64,000 nt of DNA. Origin: Streptomyces sp. NBC_01717 (GTDB taxonomy: Bacteria; Actinomycetota; Actinomycetes; Streptomycetales; Streptomycetaceae). The stretch covers positions 4,402,001 through 4,466,000 of the forward strand of contig NZ_CP109178.1 of the NCBI RefSeq assembly GCF_036248255.1. Reading direction: 5' to 3'. Positions within the stretch are counted from its first letter, which is position 1. Each line of letters begins with the position of its first letter. Below the pieces are notes generated by a model that made no database searches, had not been told where the DNA came from, and saw nothing but the letters and a program-made list of their open reading frames with translations. Below, piece after piece: positions 9,901-17,730 of the stretch. A program made the translations under genes and the position numbers.

Positions 9901-10945
9901 TGTCGTCGCGGGCATGCTCCGCTGGAACGACGTCCGCATCGCCACCCAGTCGAACTTCGGCACCCGCGTCGAGCTGCGCCTCAACGACCCCAGCGAGTCC
10001 AGCATCGACCGCAAGCTCGCCCAGACCCTGTCGCCCGACGAACCCGGCCGCATCCTCACCGACGGCAAACTCTTCGCACAGGTCGCGCTCCCCCGTACGG
10101 ACGGTCTCCCCGACACGTCCGACCTCGGCGCCGTCCTGGAACGGACGGCCCGCACCGTCCGGGCCACCTGGAGCGGCGACGTCGCCCAGCCCGTACGGGT
10201 CCTGCCGCACGTCCTGGAACCGCACCTGCTGCCCGGCCCGGTCGCCGAGCCCAAGCGGGTACCGATCGGCCTGGACCAGACGGCCCTCGCACCCGTCCTG
10301 CTCGACCTGTTCCACCACGACCAGCACCTGCTGATCATGGGCGACAGCGAATGCGGCAAGACGAACCTGCTCAAGACCGTCGCCGGCGGACTCATCGAGC
10401 GCTACAGCGAGGACGAGCTGGTATTCGCCGTCATGGACCCGCGGCGCGGACTGCGCGGCGCGATCCCCGAGGAGTTCCGCGGCGGCTACGCGTACAACGC
10501 CAAGATGTGCGCCGGCCTCGCCGCCGGCATCGCCACCGAGCTGGAGAAGCGACTGCCCGACGACAGCGCGGGCACCGAGGACCTGGAGCCCGGCAGCTGG
10601 GGCAGCGGTCCACGGATCGTGGTCCTCGTCGACGACTACGACGTACTGACCACCGCGGGGCTCGCCCCGCTCGCACCCTTCCTGCCGTACATCCCCTCCG
10701 CGGTCGACATCGGGCTCCACTTCGTCCTGACCCGCCGCGTCGCGGGCGCCTCGCGCGGCATGTACGAGCCGCTGATGCAGGGCCTGCGCGAATCCGGCGC
10801 CTCGGCGATCGTCATGGCGGGCGACCGCAGCGAAGGCCAGCTGTTCCCCGGGGTGTACGCCACCCAGCAGCCGGCCGGCCGCGGCGTGCTCATCCGCAGA
10901 GGCCAGTCGAACCGCCTGATCCAGACCGTGTACACCGCCGGATGA
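6971..10945 (+). CDS. eccC: Type VII secretion ATPase EccC (fused EccCa/EccCb)
   Basis: A 1324-residue FtsK/SpoIIIE-type ATPase, the motor and substrate receptor of the ESX system. Two membrane helices lie at about residues 38-80. Three P-loop domains follow: GATGSGK (489-495), GGPQSGK (838-844) and GDSECGK (1124-1130). Domain 1 has a canonical Walker B with glutamate (VVIDEFGE, about 600). Domains 2 and 3 read VLVIDGFG and VVLVDDYD, lacking the catalytic glutamate, as is usual for the regulatory domains of the family. The single-chain form is typical of Streptomyces, whereas mycobacteria often split it. The start ATG follows the ATPase gene by 37 bases. No truncation is seen. Confidence 0.93.
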   Translation: MSTRLIHRPARTTRPAPPSEARTIEAPPNLPEGKSGNIAMSLLPVAGVMSSVVMMTVVRNSQFAGLGAIILVVTVIGSVALVFSQRGKAQRTRRTQREAYLAYLEDLREELSGEERERRERTEILTPPPDALYDIVRDPARLWERRRHDGDFLRVRVGTGEMPVRDLKVAQQGSSVLSPPDRFMLNEASALMSRFRTGTELPLTVPLDRVGNVSVIGPREDCLRVARALLVQTAATHAPDDVAMALAVPGDRLADWEWAKWMPHLLDPEQLDGPVAARRIAPSAPQLARQIGAELRRRASYAAEVRRGLSGKDALSMTSRLLVVADGHGEDAVDLPCPDDAVGLREMSVTMLHLLEQRVQEPGHVGVRITVDGDQVLIEDLREQEPISAHGTVDEVSIPFAEGLARMLAPLRLAAESLVDAPLSGPVDFADLLGIDDVAQLDLSRLWAPRGERSFLRVPIGVSDSREPVLLDLKESSELGMGPHGLCVGATGSGKSELLRTLVLALVATHPPEDLALVLVDYKGGATFAPFADLPHVAGVITNLENQAGLVERVHASLAGEVKRRQQVLKDAGNVADIGDYAALRSDKRPDLDPLPHLFVVIDEFGELLTAKPDFIDLFLSIGRIGRSIGVHLLLSSQRIEGGKLKGLDTYLSYRLGLRTFSADESRTVLDTTDAFHLPPLPGFGYLKVDTSHYERFKASYVSGAYRGPVQRAEEVDTGPLALEYEAFNTLAKKESSGEQEPTVRRRETGPTEMGVIVGQLENAAGPVRRIWLPPLPDAIALDKVAGPLDVGPRGMQLAKRSGPLRVPLGLLDDPTKQWQGQWYLDLTVAGGHAAVIGGPQSGKTTLLRTLALSIALTHTPQEVGVYGLDLVGGGLQALADLPHVGGVAGRADRERAGRTVEEVRNALAAREELFREHGIDSVEQLRTLHAAGRLPQLASAEIVLVIDGFGALRDDFEDVDDAVVDILKRGGGYGIHVVAGMLRWNDVRIATQSNFGTRVELRLNDPSESSIDRKLAQTLSPDEPGRILTDGKLFAQVALPRTDGLPDTSDLGAVLERTARTVRATWSGDVAQPVRVLPHVLEPHLLPGPVAEPKRVPIGLDQTALAPVLLDLFHHDQHLLIMGDSECGKTNLLKTVAGGLIERYSEDELVFAVMDPRRGLRGAIPEEFRGGYAYNAKMCAGLAAGIATELEKRLPDDSAGTEDLEPGSWGSGPRIVVLVDDYDVLTTAGLAPLAPFLPYIPSAVDIGLHFVLTRRVAGASRGMYEPLMQGLRESGASAIVMAGDRSEGQLFPGVYATQQPAGRGVLIRRGQSNRLIQTVYTAG

Positions 10946-11033
10946 CGCCCCCGGGAACCGTCCCGCGCACGGCGCCCACAAGCGGAACCGCACCGACATC
11001 CACGCCCCGCACCACGAAGGACCGGACGACCAC

Positions 11034-12452
11034 ATGACCAAGGACGTCATCGCCCTCACCCGGAGAATGCCCGACCCGCTGACCGTGCTCGCGGGTCTGC
11101 TCTCCGGAGGCCCCGACAAGCTGGTGGAGACCGTGGGCGAGGACGCCGTCGTACGGCTCTGCGACGAGGAAGGCCGACCTCTCGTCTCCGTCGAGGCACC
11201 GCTGCTCGTACAGGTCGCCGGCGAGGCCGAGCGGCTGCTCGGGACGACCGCACCCGCCGTCCCGTTCTGGTGGACCGAAGCGCGCGCCACCACCGGCGTC
11301 GAGGAGGCCGAGCGGCTCGCGGGCACCTTCGCGGCCCGCCTCATCAGCCTCGCAGGGGGCTCCGCCTGGCCACCGGAGGCCGCCCGCTCCGTCGCCGTGG
11401 TGAAGACCGACGGCGTCAGCGTCGCGCCCACGCCCGCCGCCGCCCAGCCCGCAATCGACGCGCTCACCGACAAGGTGGCCGTCGTCATCCAGGACCGGCC
11501 GGTGGTCGCCATGACCGCCTGGCTCTCCGACGCGTTCCGGGCCACCGCCGACGCCGAACTCGGCCTCCAGATCGTCACCTCCCCGGGCACCACGCTCTCC
11601 CCCGCCGTACGCAACAGCCTCACCGGCTGGCCGTCGCGCTGGGTCGTGCAGGACGAGCGCGACGGCTACTACGACGGCCTGTCCGGCGCCGTGCTGCGCT
11701 GGCAGAACGGCATGTTCGCACCGGTCGAGGCCGCCGACGCGACGCCCGACGACCCACGCACCCCGGTGGCCGCCTCCTTCAAGGAGTTCGCCGACACCGG
11801 CGAGCGCCAGCTCGCCATCTCGTTCCGCACCGTCCACCCCGCCGACGACCGGCTGGTCCTCGGCGGCGCCCTGGAATCGGTATGGCGCGAGCTCACCGGC
11901 AACCCCCCGGCGGGCTGGGGAACCGCCGAGCCCGCCAACCTGCCCTGGTCACTGCGCCAGCTCACCGATGTCGCCCACGACAGGTCGCCCGCGCCGACCT
12001 GGGTCGTGGTGGTCGGCAGCCCGGAGCGGCCAGGCCTCGCCACGGTCCGCATCAGCCGTACGACGGGGGGCGTGGAGGAGGACGTCACGCTGGCGTTCGG
12101 CTACGGGGCCGGCGAAGAACCACCGGTGGACGCCCTGCCCCGGGTCGCGGAAATCCTCGCCACCCGCCACCACCTGCAGTCGATGCTGATCCAGATCCGC
12201 AAGGCCCGACGCGACCTGGCGGTACCGCCCCGCTTCGAAGGCCCGGGCGTACCGGTGGCGTTCGTGCTCGGCGCGGAGGAGGTCCGCGAGATGCCCGGCG
12301 ACCGCGCCCGGCGCACCCCGCTGTCCGAGCCCCCGGTCCAGCTCGGCCCGAAGACCCGCCCCGCGCTGTACTACCCGATGCCCGGCGACCCTTCGGACCT
12401 GTCGGGCTGGCAGGACTTCGAACGCCTGATGCGGCATCTGAAGGGCTCCTGA
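11034..12452 (+). CDS. DUF6177-type protein of T7SS locus
   Basis: A 472-residue soluble protein with no signal or membrane segment. It is recognised as the DUF6177-like protein that follows eccC in Streptomyces ESX loci. Its sequence (MTKDVIALTRRMPDPLTVLAGLL, MTAWLSDAFRATADAELGLQ) shows no known catalytic motif. GAAGGA precedes the ATG by eleven bases, and the gap from eccC is 88 bases, so it is likely cotranscribed. The role is unknown; an accessory or effector-handling function is inferred only from position. Confidence 0.72.
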   Translation: MTKDVIALTRRMPDPLTVLAGLLSGGPDKLVETVGEDAVVRLCDEEGRPLVSVEAPLLVQVAGEAERLLGTTAPAVPFWWTEARATTGVEEAERLAGTFAARLISLAGGSAWPPEAARSVAVVKTDGVSVAPTPAAAQPAIDALTDKVAVVIQDRPVVAMTAWLSDAFRATADAELGLQIVTSPGTTLSPAVRNSLTGWPSRWVVQDERDGYYDGLSGAVLRWQNGMFAPVEAADATPDDPRTPVAASFKEFADTGERQLAISFRTVHPADDRLVLGGALESVWRELTGNPPAGWGTAEPANLPWSLRQLTDVAHDRSPAPTWVVVVGSPERPGLATVRISRTTGGVEEDVTLAFGYGAGEEPPVDALPRVAEILATRHHLQSMLIQIRKARRDLAVPPRFEGPGVPVAFVLGAEEVREMPGDRARRTPLSEPPVQLGPKTRPALYYPMPGDPSDLSGWQDFERLMRHLKGS

Positions 12453-12639
12453 CCGGTCTCCCCAGGGCAACTCACCCTGCGGCAGCACGCGCGCGCGGCG
12501 ACCACCCCACCGGTCCGCGCCCCCGGCGATCCTTATCGACAGGGGCGCGACGCCCTCGCTTCACCACTCCGCTGACGGATGTTCATCACCGGTGACCAGC
12601 CTGGCCCTTCACTGTTTCCACTTGTGGAGGTACCCACAC

Positions 12640-13983
12640 ATGACTCGACCGGCCCGCCGCCGGGTCGCCGTCGCGGCAGTCTCGGCACTCGCCGTTTCCC
12701 TGCTGCTGCCGGCCGCGGCTGACGCCACCACCCAGTCGGGACCCGAGCAGGGTGTCTCCGGCAAGGTCGTCCGGACATCCACCCTCCCGGACATCCCGCT
12801 CGCCACCTTCTCCAACGCCCTGCTGCACCACTCGGTGGCCGACGACCACGGCGTCGACCTGGGCGGCATCGGCAGCGACCTCTTCCCGGCCGGGCGACGC
12901 GGGGAGTTCTGGACCGTCACCGACCGTGGCCCCAACGGCCAGATCAAGATCGACGGTGTCAACCGGCGGACCTTCCCGGTCCCCGGCTTCGACCCCGCGA
13001 TCGTCAAGGTCAAGGTCGAGGGCTCCAGGCTCGAAATCCTCAAGGCGCTCCCGATCCGGACGCGCAGCGGCGCACCCGTGACCGGACTGTCCAACCAGAG
13101 CGGCCGTGACGAGAACCCGTACACCTACGACGCCTCCACCCCTTTGGGGTTCAACCCCGACGGGCTGGACACCGAAGGCATCGTGCAATCTCACGACGGC
13201 ACGTTCTGGCTGGTCGACGAGTACGGCCCGTCACTCGTCCACGTCTCGGCGACCGGCCGGGTGCTCACCCGGTACGTCCCCAAGGGCCTGGCCCTGAAGG
13301 GCGCCGACTACCCGGTGGTCGAGGGCCTCCCGTCGGTCTTCCTCACCCGCAAGGGCAACCGGGGCTTCGAGGGCCTCGCCCAACTTCCGGGCGGGGACCT
13401 CGTCATCGCCCTGCAGAGCCCGCTGCTCAACCCCTCCAAGCAGGTCGGCGAGGCGTCGGGGACCACACGTCTGCTGCGCTTCTCGCCCCGCCGGGGCAAG
13501 GTCACGGCCGAGTACGCGTACGCCTTCGACCCGGTCGGCACGGTGGACCCGGGCGAGGACGACCCGACCGAGCTGAAGGTCTCCTCGGTGGTCGCGACCG
13601 GCCCGGACACCCTGCTGGTGCAGGAGCGCACGGACCGGGCCTCCCGACTCCACCGGGTGGTGCTGCGGCCCGGGAACAACATCCTGGGCACCGCCTGGGA
13701 CTCGACCGCCACCACCCCGTCGCTGGAGGCACTGCCGAACCCGGCGGCCGCGGGGGTGCCGGTGCTGTCGAAGAAGCTCGTCGTCGACCTCAACACGGTG
13801 CCCGGCGCGCCGAAGAAGATCGAGGGCGTCGCCGTCGTCGACTCGCGGACGATCGCGGTCATCAACGACAACGACTTCGGCATGACCGACGGGGCCGGCG
13901 CGTTCGGCCCCGACGGCCGCCTCGTCGACAGCGGTGTGGAGACCACGCTGGTCCAGATCCGCCTGGACGCACGGCTGCGCTGA
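12640..13983 (+). CDS. Exported esterase-like / phytase-like protein
   Basis: A 447-residue secreted protein. The N terminus (MTRPARRRVAVAAVSALAVSLLLPAAADA) is a Sec signal peptide. The body matches the esterase-like activity of phytase family, a beta-propeller-type phosphoesterase fold, with segments such as GIGSDLFPAG, FWTVTDRGPNGQ, GLDTEGIVQSHDGTFWLVDEYGPS and KKIEGVAVVD. The ATG at 12640 is chosen because GGAGG stands nine bases upstream; an in-frame GTG 16 codons earlier lacks a signal-like context. Likely substrates are extracellular organic phosphates, but the catalytic specificity cannot be read from sequence. Confidence 0.82.
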   Translation: MTRPARRRVAVAAVSALAVSLLLPAAADATTQSGPEQGVSGKVVRTSTLPDIPLATFSNALLHHSVADDHGVDLGGIGSDLFPAGRRGEFWTVTDRGPNGQIKIDGVNRRTFPVPGFDPAIVKVKVEGSRLEILKALPIRTRSGAPVTGLSNQSGRDENPYTYDASTPLGFNPDGLDTEGIVQSHDGTFWLVDEYGPSLVHVSATGRVLTRYVPKGLALKGADYPVVEGLPSVFLTRKGNRGFEGLAQLPGGDLVIALQSPLLNPSKQVGEASGTTRLLRFSPRRGKVTAEYAYAFDPVGTVDPGEDDPTELKVSSVVATGPDTLLVQERTDRASRLHRVVLRPGNNILGTAWDSTATTPSLEALPNPAAAGVPVLSKKLVVDLNTVPGAPKKIEGVAVVDSRTIAVINDNDFGMTDGAGAFGPDGRLVDSGVETTLVQIRLDARLR

Positions 13984-14030
13984 GTCCCCGGTCGCCGACG
14001 GCGGTCACGAGAGGTCCCGGCCCACGAGAA

Positions 14031-14056
14031 GTCCCGGCCCGCGCGCGGGCCGGGAC
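14031..14056 (+). terminator. Perfect 26-base palindromic terminator
   Basis: The 26 bases form a fully self-complementary sequence (arms GTCCCGGCCCGCG), 47 bases after the stop of the phytase-like gene. A partial copy of the left arm (14014-14023) precedes it. Confidence 0.65.
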
Positions 14057-14199
14057 CACGTGCCCGCCGGGACCGTCCCGGCGTCACCACTGCCAACTTT
14101 CACAACTGGCTTACATTTCGCTCCACTTGGCGTCAGACGTTCATGCGGCACGCATCCGCCGGTCAGCCGGTGATCATCATCGGCCGGGATCGTCCCCCC

Positions 14200-15069
14200 A
14201 TGACGATCATCTCCCGCACCGCCAGGATCCGCCCGCCCGCCGCCGTGACGATCGCCCTGGCCGCGTCCGCGTCCCTCTTCGTCGGCACGACGCCCGCGCA
14301 GGCCGCGTCCAACGCCGTTCCGACCTACGAAGTGAAGATCAACCTCACCACCGCCGCACTGGACGCGTCGCACACCCCGCTCGCGGCCGTGAAATCCGCC
14401 TTCGGCATCACGGGTTCCGCCAAGGCCCGTTCGTACACGTACTACGACACCAGCGCCCAGGCCTTGGACACCCAGGGCTGGAGCGTCCGGCTCCGGCACA
14501 AGAGCGGCTCCTCGTTCGAGGAGAGCTACAAGAAGCGGTTCACCGTCACCGACGGCGACATCGACGGCGCTCTCACGACAGCCAACGCCGCCGGATTCGA
14601 CGGCAGCGACACCAACTACGACGCCGAGGTCGACTGGGGCTACGCCAAGCAGACCCTCAGCTTCAGCAACGAGAAGTCCCACAGTGCCTCCGGCTACTCC
14701 GGCACGGCCATGCCGAGCAGCAGCACCGGTCTGAGCTGGCTGGTGAACGAAATCCCGGGCAAGCTCCAGGACTGGAACGCCGACAACTGGGGCAAGACCG
14801 CCCTCCAGGCCTCCCGGTCCCACGGTCCGGTGACCTCGCAGGTCTGGGAAGGCGCCTGGGAGGCGTCCGACGACGCCGGCATCGAGGTTCTCCCGGTCGT
14901 CGGGGCGAGCGGTTCGGGCACCGAGTACGTCGTCGAACTGTCCTTCAAGGCGGACAACTACGACGACGCGGCGAAGCTGCACACCGACGCCATCGACGTC
15001 GCGGAGTCCCACGGCTGGCTGTACCACGGCGACATCCTCAAGACCGGGCTGATCCTCGACCGCTACTAA
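14200..15069 (+). CDS. Secreted CYTH-like domain protein
   Basis: A 289-residue protein with a signal peptide (RIRPPAAVTIALAASASLFVGTTPAQA). The mature part starts with YEVKINLTT, and soon after has YYDTSAQALDTQGWSVRLRHKSG, which resembles the CYTH/triphosphate tunnel signature (YYDT...L...G...LR.R). CYTH enzymes act on triphosphorylated substrates and are normally cytosolic, so a secreted form is unusual. The first acidic-basic signature (EXEXK) is only partly kept (EVK), so activity is doubtful. The ATG at 14200 gives a proper signal peptide; an ATG 19 codons earlier would not. The stop codon overlaps an inverted-repeat end sequence found elsewhere in the window. Confidence 0.6.
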   Translation: MTIISRTARIRPPAAVTIALAASASLFVGTTPAQAASNAVPTYEVKINLTTAALDASHTPLAAVKSAFGITGSAKARSYTYYDTSAQALDTQGWSVRLRHKSGSSFEESYKKRFTVTDGDIDGALTTANAAGFDGSDTNYDAEVDWGYAKQTLSFSNEKSHSASGYSGTAMPSSSTGLSWLVNEIPGKLQDWNADNWGKTALQASRSHGPVTSQVWEGAWEASDDAGIEVLPVVGASGSGTEYVVELSFKADNYDDAAKLHTDAIDVAESHGWLYHGDILKTGLILDRY

Positions 15070-15080
15070 GGGCTGTCCCG
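15066..15080. repeat. CTAAGGGCTGTCCCG repeat end overlapping a stop codon
   Basis: These 15 bases are identical to the left end of the inverted-repeat element at 43793-43960. The TAA stop of the CYTH-like gene lies inside them. I do not find a matching right end in the following 300 bases, so this may be a solo end or a decayed element. Confidence 0.55.
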
Positions 15081-15366
15081 TCGGGCCGATATCGGGGTCG
15101 GCACGTCGCGGTGCCGGTGAGGCAGGCGCAGGAGCAGACCACGAGCCTGCGGCCCACGGGCCCACCCGGTAAAGGCCCGAGGCCGGCGCCGCGTCCTTCG
15201 GGGCCCGGGCCGCTCGCCGTAGGGTGCAGAAGGCGCCCGCGACGGAGACGCAGGTCGCCGTCAAACGCCATATGACTGATGGATGGGGCCACGTAATTCG
15301 TTCCGCATCCTGGAGCACCACGCCCTTCCCGGCGTCCCGCCGCCGAGTCGTCAAGCGCGTGGGCGC

Positions 15367-16827
15367 TCAGGCGTCCGGCCTCTTCCCGCGCCGGTCGTAC
15401 ACGGTCACCCGCCGCCCTCGGACCAGCTCGTCCGCCACCACCGTGAAGTACTTCTTCAGTACGGCAGTCTTCGCCTTGTCACGCCGCGCCGACACCGGCC
15501 GTGCCACCTCGGGCGCATCAGTGACCAGCAGGATCCGCTCTTGCGCCAACATCGCGGTCCGTATCCGGCCCGGACCGGTCTCCTCACCATTCAACGTCCC
15601 GGACGCCACGGGGCCCCTCGCCAGCGCGATGTCCCGCAGGCCGACGAAACCGTCGGGGGAGACCAGTGCAGTATCGCGCCGAGCCGCCGGTATGAAGAGC
15701 ACTGCGTCCCCGGCCTTCTTCAACTGCCTCACGTGCGCCGCAACCGCCAGAACGTCATCCACGCGACTCGTCGGCGACCGTTTGGCCAGCGACTGCGGCA
15801 AGAGCGCCACCATCGCCGCCACCACCACTCCCAGGACGAGCCACCGCGATGCTCGCGGGAACCGCGGGCCGGTCGCCTCGACCGCAGCATTCAGCGCCGC
15901 GCCGAGCAGAAGGGCCAAACCCAACATGCTGAACAGCACATAGCGGTCGAGGAAGAGCGGCTGAATCAATGAGAGGGCGATCAGACCGACCTGTGGCGCT
16001 ACCAGCAGCGGCAGAGCGACAGTTGCCAACGAGAGTCGACCCGTCCTCGGCCGGTCCAGCAAGGCCCCGACAGTACCCATTGCCAGTAGGACTGCCGGAC
16101 CGATCATCATGTGCCACGTCAGCGGTGGGATCCAGGAAACCTGCTTGGACTGGCTCCGGCTGAACAGAATCAACGGCAATGCTGCTGCTATGGCAACAGT
16201 CGCGCTCGCCACCCAGGGGACCCACGTACTTCGCCCTGCCTTCGTCCAGATCAGGGTCATCAAGTGCGCGGGCAGAATGAGCAGTGACAGCCAGTTCAAC
16301 AGCGCGCACACGAGGACAGCGCCTCCGTATGCCGCCCAGTGCACCGTTCGGCCACGCCCCTGCAACTGATTGACCAGCAGCAGTGTGGAAATACCGGCCC
16401 CCGCCGCGACAAGGGCATATGGGCGCCCCTCTTGGAGGTAGAACTGCACGGCCGGAAGCAACCCGAAGGCCAGTCCTCCTCCCAGGGCCGCCCAGGCCCC
16501 GGTCAGCCGCCGGCCGATGACCGTCACACATGCCGCGGCCATTGCCATCGCGAGCACGGAAGGCAGACGTAGTGTTGTGATGCTGGGACCGAAGCATTCG
16601 AAAAGTCCGTGCATCAGCAGGTAATAGAGCCCGTGCACAGCATCGACCTGCCCCAGCATGATCCAGATGTCCCCGACGGACCGTCCGGCCACCTGCCAGG
16701 TCGCGGCCTCGTCCCGCCACACGCTCTGTTGCCGGGACAACCCCCACAGACCGAAGACGAGGGTCGACAGAAACGGGATCAACCAGATGGGCAGACGGCG
16801 CCGGAGAATTGTTATGTGGCAAGCCAT
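15367..16827 (-). CDS. GT39-like membrane glycosyltransferase
   Basis: A polytopic protein of 486 residues with about ten membrane helices and a C-terminal soluble region of about 130 residues. Near the N terminus it has SVWRDEAAT, the acidic loop typical of the GT39/ArnT/PMT superfamily that takes polyprenyl-phosphate sugars, followed by a VHGLYYLLMH loop. It is the last gene of the minus-strand bacteriocin-associated block. The ATG at 16827 is chosen because the membrane region begins just after it. The frame is open back to a TTG that overlaps the ABC ATPase stop, and an ATG at 16884 is another option. The function, such as glycosylating an exported product or a cell-wall polymer, is inferred only. 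Confidence 0.75.
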   Translation of the reverse strand: MACHITILRRRLPIWLIPFLSTLVFGLWGLSRQQSVWRDEAATWQVAGRSVGDIWIMLGQVDAVHGLYYLLMHGLFECFGPSITTLRLPSVLAMAMAAACVTVIGRRLTGAWAALGGGLAFGLLPAVQFYLQEGRPYALVAAGAGISTLLLVNQLQGRGRTVHWAAYGGAVLVCALLNWLSLLILPAHLMTLIWTKAGRSTWVPWVASATVAIAAALPLILFSRSQSKQVSWIPPLTWHMMIGPAVLLAMGTVGALLDRPRTGRLSLATVALPLLVAPQVGLIALSLIQPLFLDRYVLFSMLGLALLLGAALNAAVEATGPRFPRASRWLVLGVVVAAMVALLPQSLAKRSPTSRVDDVLAVAAHVRQLKKAGDAVLFIPAARRDTALVSPDGFVGLRDIALARGPVASGTLNGEETGPGRIRTAMLAQERILLVTDAPEVARPVSARRDKAKTAVLKKYFTVVADELVRGRRVTVYDRRGKRPDA

Positions 16828-17036
16828 GGAGGCGGTCGGGTCCTTGGGGTGGCGGCGCGGACCGAAGTCAGAGTCCGGATGCATCGCAAGCGCGATCCGG
16901 AGGACGGTCGCGTGTGTGGAAAATGCCCCCGATCGACAGGAATTTGGATCGGTGGGATCCTTCTCCACTTCGGCCAGGGGCACTTGGCAGGTGATGAAGC
17001 CCGGCTGGTCCGTCCCGAGCGCGCGCGAGGCGACAG

Positions 17037-17687
17037 TCAAGCAACGAGAAGATTCTCATTGACTGCGAAGACGGCATCGCACCGGTCGCGGACGCGATCG
17101 TCATGGGTGGCAATAACAACGGCGCATCCGGAATCGCTCATCTCACGGAGGATGCCGATGACCGCCGTGGCATTGGTATGGTCAAGGGCTCCAGTCGGCT
17201 CGTCAGCGAGAACCAGGGCCGGCTGCTTGACCATGAGCCGGGCGAGCGCCACACGCTGCTGCTCCCCGCCGCTCAGATGATGGATCTTCTCTTCCTCTCG
17301 CCCCGCAAGACCGACGCGATCGAGGGCTTCGCTGATACTCACGCCGGTCGCGCCTTGCAAGGCCCGCCTCGGTTTGACAGCAACCCCCAGGTTAACGGCG
17401 ACAGTGGCATTCTCGATCAGGGCGTAGTTCTGAAAAAGGTATCCGAGAACATCGCGACGGAATCGCCGGGTCTCGCCCCGCCCGAACCGAGTTATGTCCT
17501 TTCCTTCGTAACGAATTTCTCCCCCGTCCGGCTTGTCGAGGAGACCGATGCAGTTGAGAAGAGTTGACTTTCCAGATCCGCTGGGCCCGACAATAGCGAC
17601 CATCTCACCACGATTAACGGTGGTGGTGACATCGGACCACAAGGTTCGAGTTCCGAATTTCTTGGACAGCTTCAAAATATCGATCAC
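17037..17687 (-). CDS. ABC transporter ATPase of bacteriocin system
   Basis: A 216-residue ATPase of the LolD/MacB type, with Walker A GPSGSGKST, Q-loop (FQNYALIENATV), signature LSGGEQQR, Walker B LVLADEPTGALD and the H-loop THD. The GTG at 17687 is selected because GGAG stands seven bases upstream; the frame extends 42 codons further but without family similarity. It follows the bacteriocin-associated membrane protein by 43 bases and should energise it, in export of the bacteriocin or in self-protection. Base composition is more A+T rich than the chromosomal genes in the window. Confidence 0.9.
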   Translation of the reverse strand: MIDILKLSKKFGTRTLWSDVTTTVNRGEMVAIVGPSGSGKSTLLNCIGLLDKPDGGEIRYEGKDITRFGRGETRRFRRDVLGYLFQNYALIENATVAVNLGVAVKPRRALQGATGVSISEALDRVGLAGREEEKIHHLSGGEQQRVALARLMVKQPALVLADEPTGALDHTNATAVIGILREMSDSGCAVVIATHDDRVRDRCDAVFAVNENLLVA

Positions 17688-17730
17688 GACTGTACTCCTA
17701 CTTGGACGGGGGATTTCATCTGCGCGGGAC

